Assembly (NCBI RefSeq): GCF_000820145.1 | Contig: NZ_CDBW01000015.1 | Coordinates: 1 to 51,466 of the forward strand | From: Aeromonas sobria | GTDB taxonomy: Bacteria; Pseudomonadota; Gammaproteobacteria; Enterobacterales; Aeromonadaceae | DNA length: 51,466 nucleotides | Direction of reading: 5' to 3' | In this document: in pieces, positions 8,337 through 19,107 of the stretch | Numbering within the stretch: position 1 is the first letter of the stretch | How the letters are laid out: each line of letters opens with the position of its first letter | Notes under the pieces: generated by a model | Database searches by the model: none | The model's input: only the letters and a program-made list of their open reading frames with translations | What the model was told of the DNA's origin: nothing | Program-made: the position numbers and the translations under genes

Positions 8337-8540
8337 GGGTTGACTCCTTGTCTCTTTGTTTCTGTCCTTGTCCGTTCATTGGACATCAGTGGCCAATGGG
8401 TGGCGGCCGGGCATCATCAGCGGATCAGCATGTTACATGATACTGCTGGCCCAAGCACAGGGATGCCAGCGTCTCTGCGCGACCGGCCAGCGGGTGTCGC
8501 AGCGCGGCGAATTGTGGCGCTCTGCAAAAAAGGCAGACAG

Positions 8541-8574
8541 TAAAAAGCCCCGCACACCTGGGGTGTACGGGGCT
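8541..8574 (-). terminator. Rho-independent terminator of katG
   Basis: On the minus strand the hairpin formed by 8546-8558 and 8562-8574 (13-bp arms with one mismatch) is followed by T residues. It lies 28 bases past the katG stop. Confidence 0.9.
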
Positions 8575-8601
8575 GGTACAGATAACCAAACGGCTCGAGG
8601 A

Positions 8602-10899
<2,298 letters not shown>

Positions 10900-10924
10900 T
10901 CAGCCGCGACAGAAATTGGACGAA

Positions 10925-12628
10925 CTATGGCGCCTCTGCGGGTTGATGGGTCGGCTCGGGCCGCAGCCAGGCGCTGCGAAAATCGAACCAGCCGAGCGCC
11001 GTCATCCGCACCCCGTGCACGCCGACCCGGCTCTCCAGCTCCAGCCAGTGGTGAAACAGCGGCACAAACCAGCTCTGCTGCTGCACAGTTGCCAGCAGGG
11101 CGCGGGGGCCGGGCTCGGCACCGCTGGCGCGCCACTGCATCAACCCCAGCCACAACTCATGCTGGCTGCCCCACACCTTGCGCAGCAACGGGGTGCCCTG
11201 CAACCAGGCGTAGGGGGCAAAGGGGCCGGCATGTTCGAGGTTGAGGGTGCCGAGCCAGAGATCCACGTCTTCATCCTCGCCACTCACCCAGTGACCGTAA
11301 TCGAGGGTGCGCACCTCGAGCCTGATCCCCTGTTCGGCCAGCAGGCTGCTCATGGCGTTGGCGCACTCGTTGAACTCCAGATGCTGGTTGAAGCAGGCAA
11401 GCACCAAGGTCGTCGGCAACTGCGCCGGTATGGGCAAGGGCGCGGGTAGCGCTTCGCGCCAGTGGGGCAGCAAGCCGAGTGCACTGGTCCAGCCCCGTTG
11501 CAGCTCGGGGGCGACCCGCCCCATCAGAGCCACCGGATTGAGCAGTTGGCCCAGCCACTGGCGCAGGGCGGGATCCTGCAAGGATCCGGAACGATCGTCC
11601 TGCAGCAGGAAGTAGCAGCCCGACTCCAGCTCCGATTCGCCGCGCATGGTGCCGAGCTCGGGGCTGTCGCGCCCAAGCTGCAGATGGGTCTCCAGTCGCT
11701 CTGCCAATTCCGGCAGCATCCAGATATCGATCTCGTCGAGCAGGGCGCGCAGGCCGAAGTAGTCGTCAAACGCCGCAAGGCAAAGATGCAGGGGATCGTT
11801 GGCTGCCACCCGGTAAGGGCCGGTGCCCACAGGTTGCAGGGCAAAGCCCGCCTCCCCCTTGAGCTCTCGCGGCAAAATGGTCGCCACCGGCTCCGCCAGC
11901 AGGTGGGGCAGCCAGGGATCCGGGCTGTCGAGATAGAGATCCAGGGTGCGCGGCCAGGGGCTATCCAGCCGAGTCAGATGGGAAAACAGCGGCCGATCCC
12001 GCAGGGCCAGCAGACTCTCCATCACATCCTCCACCACCAGCTCGCGACCGTGGTGAAAGCGCACCGCCGGGCGCAGGTAGAAGCGCCAGTGGCAGGGGCC
12101 CAGACACTCCCAGTGGTGGGCCAGATCCCCTTCGATTTCCCCATTTTCCTCATTTCGCCGGGTGAGGCCGTTGAAGATCTGGCGGCTCAGGTGAATTTCG
12201 GAGCGGCGCATCGGGCCGGTGGGCAGCAACTGCGGCAACGGGCGATAGTATGGCACCCGCAGGATCTGGCGCCCCTCGCGGGTGGCCTGACCGAGCTGTT
12301 CGATCAGCAGCGGGGTGAGCAGATCGAGGCGATCCTCGGCCAGCCGCACCGCCTGCGCCAGCTGTCCCTGACTGAGCAGATCCCGCAAGCGGCGCCGGGT
12401 CAGGCTCTCCTGACTATCGAGCAGGGTGAGTCGGGAGCGCCGCCCCCGCCCCGCTTCCGCCGACCAGCTGAGCCAGCCCTGATCCTGCATCCGCCGCAGC
12501 AGCAGGCGAGCGTTGCGCGGGGTGCAGCAGAGCAGATCCGCCACCTCGGCGAGGCTGATCTCCCGCTCATCGCAGCCAAGCTGCTGGGCGAGTCGTTGAA
12601 ATTGCTGGTAGAGGCGACCGGTCGGCAT
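10925..12628 (-). CDS. sgrR: SgrR-type transcriptional regulator of sugar-phosphate stress
   Basis: SgrR senses sugar-phosphate stress and activates the divergent sgrS. The start is set at 12628 (MPTGRLYQQFQRLAQQLG) because E. coli SgrR begins MPSARLQQQF; a further ATG at 12658 is in frame. The 567-residue product has an N-terminal winged helix (residues about 1-110) with the family-specific QDQGWLSWSAEAGRGRRSRL, and then a family-5 solute-binding domain (residues about 150-560). It is divergent from a short gene that ends in the SgrT signature, as in enterobacteria. katG follows on the same strand after 145 bp. Confidence 0.92.
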   Translation of the reverse strand: MPTGRLYQQFQRLAQQLGCDEREISLAEVADLLCCTPRNARLLLRRMQDQGWLSWSAEAGRGRRSRLTLLDSQESLTRRRLRDLLSQGQLAQAVRLAEDRLDLLTPLLIEQLGQATREGRQILRVPYYRPLPQLLPTGPMRRSEIHLSRQIFNGLTRRNEENGEIEGDLAHHWECLGPCHWRFYLRPAVRFHHGRELVVEDVMESLLALRDRPLFSHLTRLDSPWPRTLDLYLDSPDPWLPHLLAEPVATILPRELKGEAGFALQPVGTGPYRVAANDPLHLCLAAFDDYFGLRALLDEIDIWMLPELAERLETHLQLGRDSPELGTMRGESELESGCYFLLQDDRSGSLQDPALRQWLGQLLNPVALMGRVAPELQRGWTSALGLLPHWREALPAPLPIPAQLPTTLVLACFNQHLEFNECANAMSSLLAEQGIRLEVRTLDYGHWVSGEDEDVDLWLGTLNLEHAGPFAPYAWLQGTPLLRKVWGSQHELWLGLMQWRASGAEPGPRALLATVQQQSWFVPLFHHWLELESRVGVHGVRMTALGWFDFRSAWLRPEPTHQPAEAP

Positions 12629-12663
12629 AAAAGAGGAAATCCTGTTGCTGTAAGTCATCAGTT

Positions 12664-12690
12664 TTTACTTCCGCATTTTAGCTCAATACT
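12664..12690 (+). promoter_or_regulatory. Possible promoter for sgrS/sgrT
   Basis: TTTACT (12664-12669) and AATACT (12685-12690) are spaced 15 bp apart, slightly short. They lie in the sgrR-sgrT divergent region where SgrR would bind. Confidence 0.35.
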
Positions 12691-12696
12691 GCTGAT

Positions 12697-12977
12697 GAAC
12701 GTGAGAACCAGCAGAGGAGCACCATCATGAGCCACGCCAACCCCCTCAAACCGAACCGGATCCAACAGACCTTGCGCCGCTACTTCAAGCGGATCCTGCC
12801 GCGCCCCTTGCCGCTCATCGAGGATCCCATGCAGCAGCTCAACCGCCTGATGCAGTGGGATATGAACCAGATCGACGACAAGGAGTATCGCCGTCGCCTC
12901 TGAGTTGGCACTCCGTCGTCACCCCGATGAGATTGCTTTGCCGGATCTGATGGTTTACATCGGCCACGGGCCTGATA
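12697..12977 (+). ncRNA. sgrS: Candidate SgrS-like dual-function RNA (3' end uncertain)
   Basis: In enterobacteria sgrT lies inside the small RNA SgrS, divergent from sgrR, and the same arrangement is seen here. The 5' end is placed from a weak promoter. I cannot see the E. coli ptsG-pairing segment or a hairpin with a T run before metY, so the RNA may have a diverged pairing region, end elsewhere, or read through. Base pairing with ptsG mRNA is inference only. Confidence 0.35.
12727..12903 (+). CDS. sgrT: SgrT-like small protein
   Basis: This encodes a 58-residue protein. AGAGGAG lies 7 bases before the ATG. The C-terminal half contains LNRLMQWDMNQ, matching the LEGLMQWDD core of E. coli SgrT as I remember it. 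Even the DNA CTGATGCAGTGGGAT appears to match the E. coli gene exactly. E. coli SgrT is 43 residues, and this one has a longer basic N-terminus (RRYFKRILPRPLPL) and C-terminus (EYRRRL). SgrT blocks glucose uptake by acting on the PTS glucose permease. Position opposite sgrR supports the call. Confidence 0.8.
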   Translation: MSHANPLKPNRIQQTLRRYFKRILPRPLPLIEDPMQQLNRLMQWDMNQIDDKEYRRRL

Positions 12978-12981
12978 GATT

Positions 12982-12997
12982 GGACGTCTATCCATCT
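12982..12997 (+). promoter_or_regulatory. Possible MetJ operator upstream of metY
   Basis: GGACGTCT (12982-12989) matches the met box AGACGTCT in 7 of 8 positions. The adjoining ATCCATCT (12990-12997) matches 5 of 8. Tandem 8-bp boxes are how MetJ binds. The site is about 50 bases before the metY start codon, and a methionine gene is a fitting target. Confidence 0.5.
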
Positions 12998-13048
12998 ATA
13001 ACTGCTCAGCTATAACTGCGACAAGCAACATCCAACAAGGAGTGTGTG

Positions 13049-14317
13049 ATGAAAGATGCGACCCTGGCCCTGCACCATGGCTTTTCCAGCGACCCCACCA
13101 CTAAGGCGGTCGCCGTGCCCATCTACCAGACGGTGGCCTACGAGTTCGAGAGCGCCCAGCACGGTGCAGACCTGTTCAATCTGGCGGTGCCGGGCAACAT
13201 CTACACCCGCATCATGAACCCCACCAACGATGTGCTGGAGCAGCGGATGGCCGCGCTGGAAGGGGGGATCGCCGCGCTGGTGGTCTCGGCAGGTTCCGCA
13301 GCCATCACCTACGCCATTCAGGCGCTGACCGCCGCTGGTGACAACATCGTCTCCACCCCCCAGCTCTATGGCGGCACCTATACCCTGTTCGCCCACATGC
13401 TGCCGAGCTTCGGGGTCGAAGTGCGCTTCGCCAAAGATGACAGCGCCGAGGCCATCGCCGCCCTTATCGACGACAAGACCAAGGCAGTCTACTGCGAGAG
13501 CATCGGCAACCCGGCGGGCAACATCGTCGATCTGGCCGCGCTGGCCAAGGCAGCCCACGCCCGTGGCGTGCCGCTCATCGTCGACAACACGGTCGCCACC
13601 CCGGTGCTGTGCAAACCCATCGAACACGGCGCCGATATCGTGGTGCACAGCCTGACCAAATATGTCGGCGGCCACGGCAACTCGCTGGGCGGCGTAGTGG
13701 TCGACTCGGGCAAGTTCCCCTGGGCGGATCATGCCGAGCGCTTCCCGCAACTGACCAAACCCGAGCCCTCCTACCACGGGGTGGTCTATACCGAGGCTTT
13801 TGGCCCGGCCGCCTTTATCGGGCGGGTACGCACAGTGCCGCTGCGCAATACCGGCGCGGCGCTGGCGCCGATGAACGCCTTCCTGCTGCTGCAGGGGCTG
13901 GAGACCCTGAGCCTGCGCATGGAGCGCCACGTGGATAACGCCCTGCGGGTCGCCCACCACCTCAAGCATCACCCCAAGGTGGCCTGGGTCAGCTATGCCG
14001 GTCTGCCGGGTCACCCGCACTACCTGCTGGCAGAGAAGTACATGGCCGGTCGCCCCTCGGCCATTCTCTCGTTCGGTCTGAAGGATGGCTACGAAGCGGG
14101 CGTACGCTTCTACGATGCGCTGAAGATCTTCAAGCGGTTGGTCAATATCGGCGATGCCAAGTCGCTGGCCTGTCACCCCGCCTCCACCACCCATCGCCAG
14201 CTGAGCGAGGCCGAGCAGGCCAGGGCCGGTGTCAAACCGGAGATGATCCGGCTGTCGGTCGGGATCGAGGCGATCGAAGACATACTGGCGGATCTGGATC
14301 AGGCGCTGGAGGCATAA
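13049..14317 (+). CDS. metY: O-acetylhomoserine aminocarboxypropyltransferase (sulfhydrylase)
   Basis: This is a PLP enzyme of the Cys/Met metabolism family that joins sulfide or methanethiol to O-acetylhomoserine to make homocysteine or methionine. The ATG at 13049 follows AAGGAG; a GTG 3 bp upstream is less likely. The product is 422 residues, the length of MetY rather than the shorter MetB/MetC (about 390). The PLP lysine is in HSLTKYVGGHGNSLGG, and the YTRIMNPTNDVLEQR and VSAGSAAI blocks are present. A possible MetJ site lies upstream and a strong terminator follows. Methionine gamma-lyase is a relative but lacks this spacing. Confidence 0.9.
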   Translation: MKDATLALHHGFSSDPTTKAVAVPIYQTVAYEFESAQHGADLFNLAVPGNIYTRIMNPTNDVLEQRMAALEGGIAALVVSAGSAAITYAIQALTAAGDNIVSTPQLYGGTYTLFAHMLPSFGVEVRFAKDDSAEAIAALIDDKTKAVYCESIGNPAGNIVDLAALAKAAHARGVPLIVDNTVATPVLCKPIEHGADIVVHSLTKYVGGHGNSLGGVVVDSGKFPWADHAERFPQLTKPEPSYHGVVYTEAFGPAAFIGRVRTVPLRNTGAALAPMNAFLLLQGLETLSLRMERHVDNALRVAHHLKHHPKVAWVSYAGLPGHPHYLLAEKYMAGRPSAILSFGLKDGYEAGVRFYDALKIFKRLVNIGDAKSLACHPASTTHRQLSEAEQARAGVKPEMIRLSVGIEAIEDILADLDQALEA

Positions 14318-14331
14318 ATCAGGCGTTGAGC

Positions 14332-14357
14332 GAGCGGGCATCAGCCCGCTCTTTTTT
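14332..14357 (+). terminator. Rho-independent terminator of metY
   Basis: GAGCGGGC (14332-14339) and GCCCGCTC (14344-14351) form the stem around ATCA, followed by six T residues. Confidence 0.92.
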
Positions 14358-14423
14358 AGCTGCCGGTGAACCGCCATCCTCGCCCGTTCGTACACCTCAT
14401 CCTGCCACCGAATCGAGGTCGTT

Positions 14424-15050
14424 ATGATAGTCCTGCACCACCTGAACAAATCCCGCTCCCAACGCATCATCTGGCTGCTCGAAGAGCTGGGCCAGCCCTA
14501 TGAGATCAAGGCGTACCAGCGCGATGCCACCACCTTTCTGGCACCGCCCGAGCTCAAGGCCATTCATCCCCTCGGCAAGTCCCCGGTCATCGAGCTCGAC
14601 GGCCGGGTGCTGGCGGAATCGGGCGCCATCACCGAGTACCTGATCGCCCGCTACGCCCCGGAACGGCTGGCTCCGGCACCAGATAGCCCGGAGTATCCCG
14701 AATACCTGCAGTGGCTCCACTTTGCCGAGAGCTCCGGCATCCTGCCGCTGCTGCTCGACATGTTCGTGCGCAAGGATGGCAGCCAGATGCGCTTCCTGCC
14801 GGACTACGCCAAGGCGGAGTGTGCCAAGGTGCTGGGCTACCTCAACGATGTACTGACGACTCGCCACTATCTGGTGGGGGATCGCCTCTCCGGCGCCGAC
14901 ATCATGAACTCCTTCCTGGTTGATCTGCTGGCGCAAAGCGGTCAGCTGGCCCACTTCCCGCACCTGCAAGCCTACTGGGAACGCCTCAATACCCATCCTG
15001 CTCGCCAGAAGGCAGTGGAGCTGGAGCGCGAGCTGGATCAACGCCCCTGA
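14424..15050 (+). CDS. Glutathione S-transferase
   Basis: This encodes a 208-residue cytosolic GST that would conjugate glutathione to electrophiles. The N-terminal thioredoxin-like domain (1-80) shows the start MIVLHHLNKSRSQRIIWLLE, the cis-Pro motif GKSPVIELDG and the glutathione-contact LAESGAITEYL. The C-terminal helical domain carries the N-capping motif LSGADIMNSF. Ser-Arg-Ser near residue 11 is the probable catalytic position. The gene stands alone between terminators. Confidence 0.9.
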   Translation: MIVLHHLNKSRSQRIIWLLEELGQPYEIKAYQRDATTFLAPPELKAIHPLGKSPVIELDGRVLAESGAITEYLIARYAPERLAPAPDSPEYPEYLQWLHFAESSGILPLLLDMFVRKDGSQMRFLPDYAKAECAKVLGYLNDVLTTRHYLVGDRLSGADIMNSFLVDLLAQSGQLAHFPHLQAYWERLNTHPARQKAVELERELDQRP

Positions 15051-15070
15051 TCCAAACCGCCACCATGCAA

Positions 15071-15096
15071 AACGCCCCGACAGTCGGGGCGTTTTT
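15071..15096. terminator. Bidirectional terminator between convergent genes
   Basis: AACGCCCCGA (15071-15080) and TCGGGGCGTT (15084-15093) form a perfect stem with T residues on both strands. It serves the GST gene and the convergent EamA gene. Confidence 0.9.
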
Positions 15097-15117
15097 GTTA
15101 TGCAGGCAACGCGCGGT

Positions 15118-16017
15118 TTACTTGGTCAGCGGCACCTTGTCCCGACGCGACTTCCACCACCATCTCAAGCGGATCTGGGAGATCAGCATCCCCGCCAGCA
15201 TCAGGGCGCAACCGGCGATGGCGCGCTCGTCCAGCGTCTCACCCAGCAGCAACACGCCACCCACGGCGGCGAATACCGTCTCCAGACTGAGGATGATGGC
15301 GGCGTGGGCCGGATGGGCACCCCGCTGCCCCACTACCTGCAGGGTATAACCGACCCCGACCGACACCAGCCCGGCATAGAGCAGCGCCTGCCAACCGGCC
15401 ACAGCGCCAGCCACAGTCGGGGTTTCGATGACAAAGGCGGTGGCGAGGCTGAGCAGACCGCAGACCACGAACTGCACCCCGGCCAGCTTGATGGGGGCCA
15501 CCCGATTGGAGTAGTGATCCACCAGCAGCAGATGAATGGCCCAGAACAGGGCACCGGCCACCTGCAACAGATCGCCAAAGCCTATGGTGAACTCATCGGT
15601 GACGCTCAGTACATAGAGTCCGCTCAGAGCGATCAGGGCACCAATCCAGGTATTGAGCCCGCTCTTGTGGCGCAGCAGCAGCCCCAGCACTGGCACCAGA
15701 ATGATGTAGAGCCCAGTGATGAAACCGGCCTTGGCGGCAGTGGTATAGAGCAGCCCCACCTGCTGCAGGGAGGCGGCACAGAACAGCACCAGCCCGGCCA
15801 GCACGCCACCGGTCAGCAGTTGGCGATGGTCGCCCGCGACGGCAACAGGTTGTCGGGATTTGAGCCACCAGAGCAGCGGCAGCAGGGAGAGGGCGCCGAG
15901 CAGAAAGCGCAGGCCATTGAAGGTATAGGGCCCCATGTGATCCATCCCGAGGCGCTGGGCGACAAAGCCCATACCCCAGATGGTGGCAGCCATCAGCAAC
16001 ATCAGATTGGAGCGCAT
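15118..16017 (-). CDS. EamA/DMT-family permease
   Basis: This encodes a 299-residue inner-membrane protein with about ten hydrophobic segments in two repeated halves, as in drug/metabolite transporters. The first half opens LMLLMAATIWGMGFVAQRLG, the usual start of an EamA repeat. The second half contains SLETVFAAVGGVLLLGE, the conserved end of an EamA domain. Such proteins export amino acids, metabolites or drugs, but the substrate cannot be told. The gene stands alone. Confidence 0.88.
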   Translation of the reverse strand: MRSNLMLLMAATIWGMGFVAQRLGMDHMGPYTFNGLRFLLGALSLLPLLWWLKSRQPVAVAGDHRQLLTGGVLAGLVLFCAASLQQVGLLYTTAAKAGFITGLYIILVPVLGLLLRHKSGLNTWIGALIALSGLYVLSVTDEFTIGFGDLLQVAGALFWAIHLLLVDHYSNRVAPIKLAGVQFVVCGLLSLATAFVIETPTVAGAVAGWQALLYAGLVSVGVGYTLQVVGQRGAHPAHAAIILSLETVFAAVGGVLLLGETLDERAIAGCALMLAGMLISQIRLRWWWKSRRDKVPLTK

Positions 16018-16154
16018 GGCGATTCTTCCTTAAATCGGCGCGTGACGGGTTATCCGATCCAAGATACCCGCCTCCCTATCCTCTTGTCTCCACCCTTTAT
16101 CTTCGCTCTTTGTCTCCACGCTCTGCGCCGCAGTGCTCCTCACTGCCGCTCGCT

Positions 16155-16595
16155 TTACAGCAGCGGAGGCTTGGTGAGCACGGCCAGCAGGGCGACCAGC
16201 ACCAGATTGCCCCGCAGGATCCACACCACCCGGAAGTGCTGCTGGATGGAGATCATCGGCGCCTTGCCCAGACGCAGGGCGCGACGCCAACGATAGAAGA
16301 GACGGCTGGGGTAATCGAGGGAGCAGACAATCAGTAGAAACAGCCCCATTTTGAGGCCGTGGACAGGATGGGCAAAGATCTGCGCCACCGAACTGGCATG
16401 CTCGTGGGCCAGCAGACAACCGGTGGCAAAGATGGAGAAGAGCGCCAGCGCAGCCACCCCATCTGCCAGCAGCAGACGGCGCACCCGCACCATATTCAGG
16501 CCGCGACGAAAGATCAGATATTCGACACAGAGGGCCAGGATCAGCACAGCTATGCTGCCGTAGTGGGCCATTGAGAGCAGAGTGTGGTTCAGCAT
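16155..16595 (-). CDS. DUF2214-type membrane protein
   Basis: This encodes a 146-residue protein with four hydrophobic segments (about 10-30, 42-62, 78-95 and 124-142). The pattern VEYLIFRRGLN near residue 24, an ADGVAALAL segment and a GLKMGLFLLIV segment fit the small membrane family DUF2214 as I remember it. The function is unknown. It is divergent from the diguanylate cyclase gene, and their 5' ends are 83 bp apart. Confidence 0.7.
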   Translation of the reverse strand: MLNHTLLSMAHYGSIAVLILALCVEYLIFRRGLNMVRVRRLLLADGVAALALFSIFATGCLLAHEHASSVAQIFAHPVHGLKMGLFLLIVCSLDYPSRLFYRWRRALRLGKAPMISIQQHFRVVWILRGNLVLVALLAVLTKPPLL

Positions 16596-16678
16596 CGGAA
16601 AAATCTCATTTTCTGCCTTTAGACGAGCAGCACAGCATCATATATGCTGGTGTCACCCGAGCTGAAAAGGATCTGTTC

Positions 16679-18307
16679 ATGTCCCCCGGCAAGCCCAAGA
16701 ACACTTGGTCTTTAATCACCCGCATGCGGCTTGGCCTCCTCTTGCTCTTTATCCCCGTATTGCTGCTCGGCAGCATCTACTACCTGCATATGGAGCGCAC
16801 CCTGCGCCACGAGCAGCAACAGAACCTGATTGCTCGCAACACCCAGTATTTCCATACCCTGATCGAACCCTATCTGGCGACGCTCAAACGCCAGTTTACG
16901 CTCATTTATCAGCAGGTAAATTATCAGGATTTCAGCGGCCCGGAGATCCGCAACGGCGAGCGCTACCTGCAACAGTGGCAGGCCTATCACAAGGTGATGG
17001 AGCTCGATTACGTCTATGTGGGCACCGAGCATCGCAAGATGCTGATCCACCCATCCTGGCAAGCCGACGAGAAGTTCGATCCCAGAACCCGCCCCTGGTA
17101 TCTACTGGCTGCCAGCCACCCGAACCAGATTGTCTGGACCGCTCCTGACTACGACTACACCCTTGGCACCCTCACCATGGCGCTGGCCCGGGTGATTGAA
17201 GATCCTGACGGCAAGCGGGTTGGCGTACTCTCGCTGGATACCCAGCTCACCCCACTCGCCAGCTGGCTCAACAACAAGCATGATGAGGCCCATCCTCTGG
17301 GGTCGGGCTATCAGATCCTGCTCAATCATGACGGGCTGGTGCTGGCCCATCCGGATCGCGAACGGGTATTCAAACCCCTCGCCCACCCCGACTGGCTGGC
17401 ACAGATGCAACTGCCACAGGGCTTTTTCCTCGATGATGCCAGCGGCATGATGGTCTCCTACTACCGCATCCCCGAGCAGCGCTGGATCCTGCTCAGCGTC
17501 GAGCCCACCGCCAGCATGCAACAGGTGATCGACAGCGTTTCCATCAACGTGCAACTGATGATTGCCCTCGCCTGCATTCTCTATCTGCTGCTGGCCCTGC
17601 TCTGGTCACGCTACTTCCGCCGCATGCTGGGAGAGATCACCCTGCTGATCCGCGCCAGCCGCTCCGGCGGTATCGCCTACAACGGCCGCCGTATGCTGGA
17701 GCTAGCCAAGGTCTATGAAGAGATGGATGCCGCTAGCCAGGACTTTGCCCAGATCCGCCTGCAAGCCAATCAGGACAAACTCACCGGCCTTTACAACCGC
17801 CGCTTCTTCGATGAGTGCCTGCAAAAGCAGAGCAGCAGTGGCGCACCTTTCGGGGTGGTGATGTTCGATCTGGATGACTTTAAACGGGTCAATGATACCC
17901 ACGGCCATCAGGCGGGGGACGTGGTGCTCAAACGGGTGAGCAAGCTGGGCATGAATCTGTTCCACGACTGGGGCTGGTTCTGCCGCTACGGCGGTGAAGA
18001 GCTGGTGCTGATCTTTCGGCTGGAGATGAAAATAAACGAGGTCGCCTCCCTGCTGGAGACCTTCAGGCTCGCGGTCGAGCAGCTGGAATGGCGCGAACCC
18101 GACCTCAGCATCACCATCAGCGGCGGGGCAGCCTTTAGCCACTCGGGCCTCTCGGCCAAAGAGCTGGTGGAGCTGGCCGACAAGGGGGTTTATCAGGCCA
18201 AGCGGGAGGGGAAAAACCGCATCTGCTTCCCCCAGAGTCGTGTCCATGACCCGATGGAAGAGGATCCCCCTCCTCACCTTGATCAGACTCGACGGCATGC
18301 CCATTAA
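16679..18307 (+). CDS. Membrane diguanylate cyclase with dCache sensor and GGDEF domain
   Basis: This enzyme makes cyclic di-GMP from two GTP in response to an external ligand. The ATG at 16679 follows AAGGA. The 542-residue product has TM1 (about 17-36), a periplasmic double-Cache domain (about 40-305) with RTRPWYLLA, TM2 (about 311-329), a linker helix, and a GGDEF domain from about 360. The active site reads RYGGEEL (residues 436-442), a GGEEF-type variant that is normally active. I see no RxxD inhibitory site five residues ahead, so product inhibition may be weak. The ligand is unknown, though family Cache domains often bind amino acids or organic acids. Confidence 0.9.
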   Translation: MSPGKPKNTWSLITRMRLGLLLLFIPVLLLGSIYYLHMERTLRHEQQQNLIARNTQYFHTLIEPYLATLKRQFTLIYQQVNYQDFSGPEIRNGERYLQQWQAYHKVMELDYVYVGTEHRKMLIHPSWQADEKFDPRTRPWYLLAASHPNQIVWTAPDYDYTLGTLTMALARVIEDPDGKRVGVLSLDTQLTPLASWLNNKHDEAHPLGSGYQILLNHDGLVLAHPDRERVFKPLAHPDWLAQMQLPQGFFLDDASGMMVSYYRIPEQRWILLSVEPTASMQQVIDSVSINVQLMIALACILYLLLALLWSRYFRRMLGEITLLIRASRSGGIAYNGRRMLELAKVYEEMDAASQDFAQIRLQANQDKLTGLYNRRFFDECLQKQSSSGAPFGVVMFDLDDFKRVNDTHGHQAGDVVLKRVSKLGMNLFHDWGWFCRYGGEELVLIFRLEMKINEVASLLETFRLAVEQLEWREPDLSITISGGAAFSHSGLSAKELVELADKGVYQAKREGKNRICFPQSRVHDPMEEDPPPHLDQTRRHAH

Positions 18308-18341
18308 GTGGAAGGGTGATCACCAGCGGGACATAAAAACC

Positions 18342-18368
18342 AAGAGAGAGGCTCCAGCCTCTCTCTTT
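18342..18368. terminator. Bidirectional terminator between convergent genes
   Basis: AAGAGAGAGGCT (18342-18353) and AGCCTCTCTCTT (18356-18367) form a 12-bp stem. It lies between the diguanylate cyclase and the HAD gene at the end of the ABC operon. Confidence 0.8.
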
Positions 18369-18383
18369 GATTATCGTGCTTCT

Positions 18384-18408
18384 TGCCGCACGTTAAACCT
18401 GTGCGGCA
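18384..18408 (-). terminator. Hairpin just past the HAD phosphatase gene
   Basis: TGCCGCAC (18384-18391) and GTGCGGCA (18401-18408) form an 8-bp stem close to the stop at 18415. No long T run follows, so it may protect the 3' end of the operon mRNA. Confidence 0.45.
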
Positions 18409-18414
18409 CGCGAC

Positions 18415-19068
18415 TCAGCGCTGCCACTCCCACACCGGCCAGCCCAGCTCCCCGGCCTGCTGGCGCAGTGCGGGGGCCGGATTGACCGCATGGGGATGGC
18501 TCACCGCCCGCAGCATCGGCAGATCATTGTGGGAATCGCTATAACCAAAACTCCCCTGCCATAGGTTGTCCCTTCCGGCAAACAGCTGGTTGATGCGGGC
18601 CACCTTGCCTTCGCGAAAACTGAGGGTGCCGCGGGTCTGGCCGGTCAGCATCCCCTCCTCCTCATCGAGTAGGATGGCGACGCCGTGATCCATTCCCAAC
18701 ATCTTTGCCATGGGGGCCACCAGATGCTCGCCGGAAGCGGAGATAAGCACCAGCTCGTCGCCCCGCTCCCGATGCCATTCGATACGCGCCAACCCCTCGG
18801 GGTAGAGCCGCTCGCGCAGCACCTGCTCGGCAAAGTGGTGGCACTGCTGGCTGAGCCATTGGCGCGACTTGCCCGCCAGCGGCTGCAGGGTGAAGGCCAT
18901 GTACTGGTGCATGTCCATCTTGCCCTGATGGTAGAGAGACATCATCCCCTGCTCCTCGGCCACCATGCCCGCCGGAGCAAGCTCCCCGGCCACCATGTAC
19001 TCCAGCCAGAGGCTGGCGGAATCCCCGGCAATCAGGGTCTCGTCCAGATCAAACAGTGCTAGTGCCAT
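18415..19068 (-). CDS. HAD-superfamily phosphatase (HAD-IB, SerB-like)
   Basis: This encodes a 217-residue cytosolic phosphatase. Motif I is FDLDETL (Asp7 nucleophile and Asp9 general acid), motif II is LVLISASGE, and motif IV is GYSDSHNDLPML. The helical cap between motifs I and II (about 15-95) places it in the HAD-IB group with phosphoserine and phosphorylcholine phosphatases. It starts 39 bp after the ABC ATPase stop on the same strand, so it is probably the last gene of that operon. There it would remove phosphate from the imported, cleaved compound. The real substrate is not known. Confidence 0.85.
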   Translation of the reverse strand: MALALFDLDETLIAGDSASLWLEYMVAGELAPAGMVAEEQGMMSLYHQGKMDMHQYMAFTLQPLAGKSRQWLSQQCHHFAEQVLRERLYPEGLARIEWHRERGDELVLISASGEHLVAPMAKMLGMDHGVAILLDEEEGMLTGQTRGTLSFREGKVARINQLFAGRDNLWQGSFGYSDSHNDLPMLRAVSHPHAVNPAPALRQQAGELGWPVWEWQR

Positions 19069-19107
19069 GGGCGCTCCTCGCAGTGAAAATGGAAATGAAA
19101 TGCGGTG

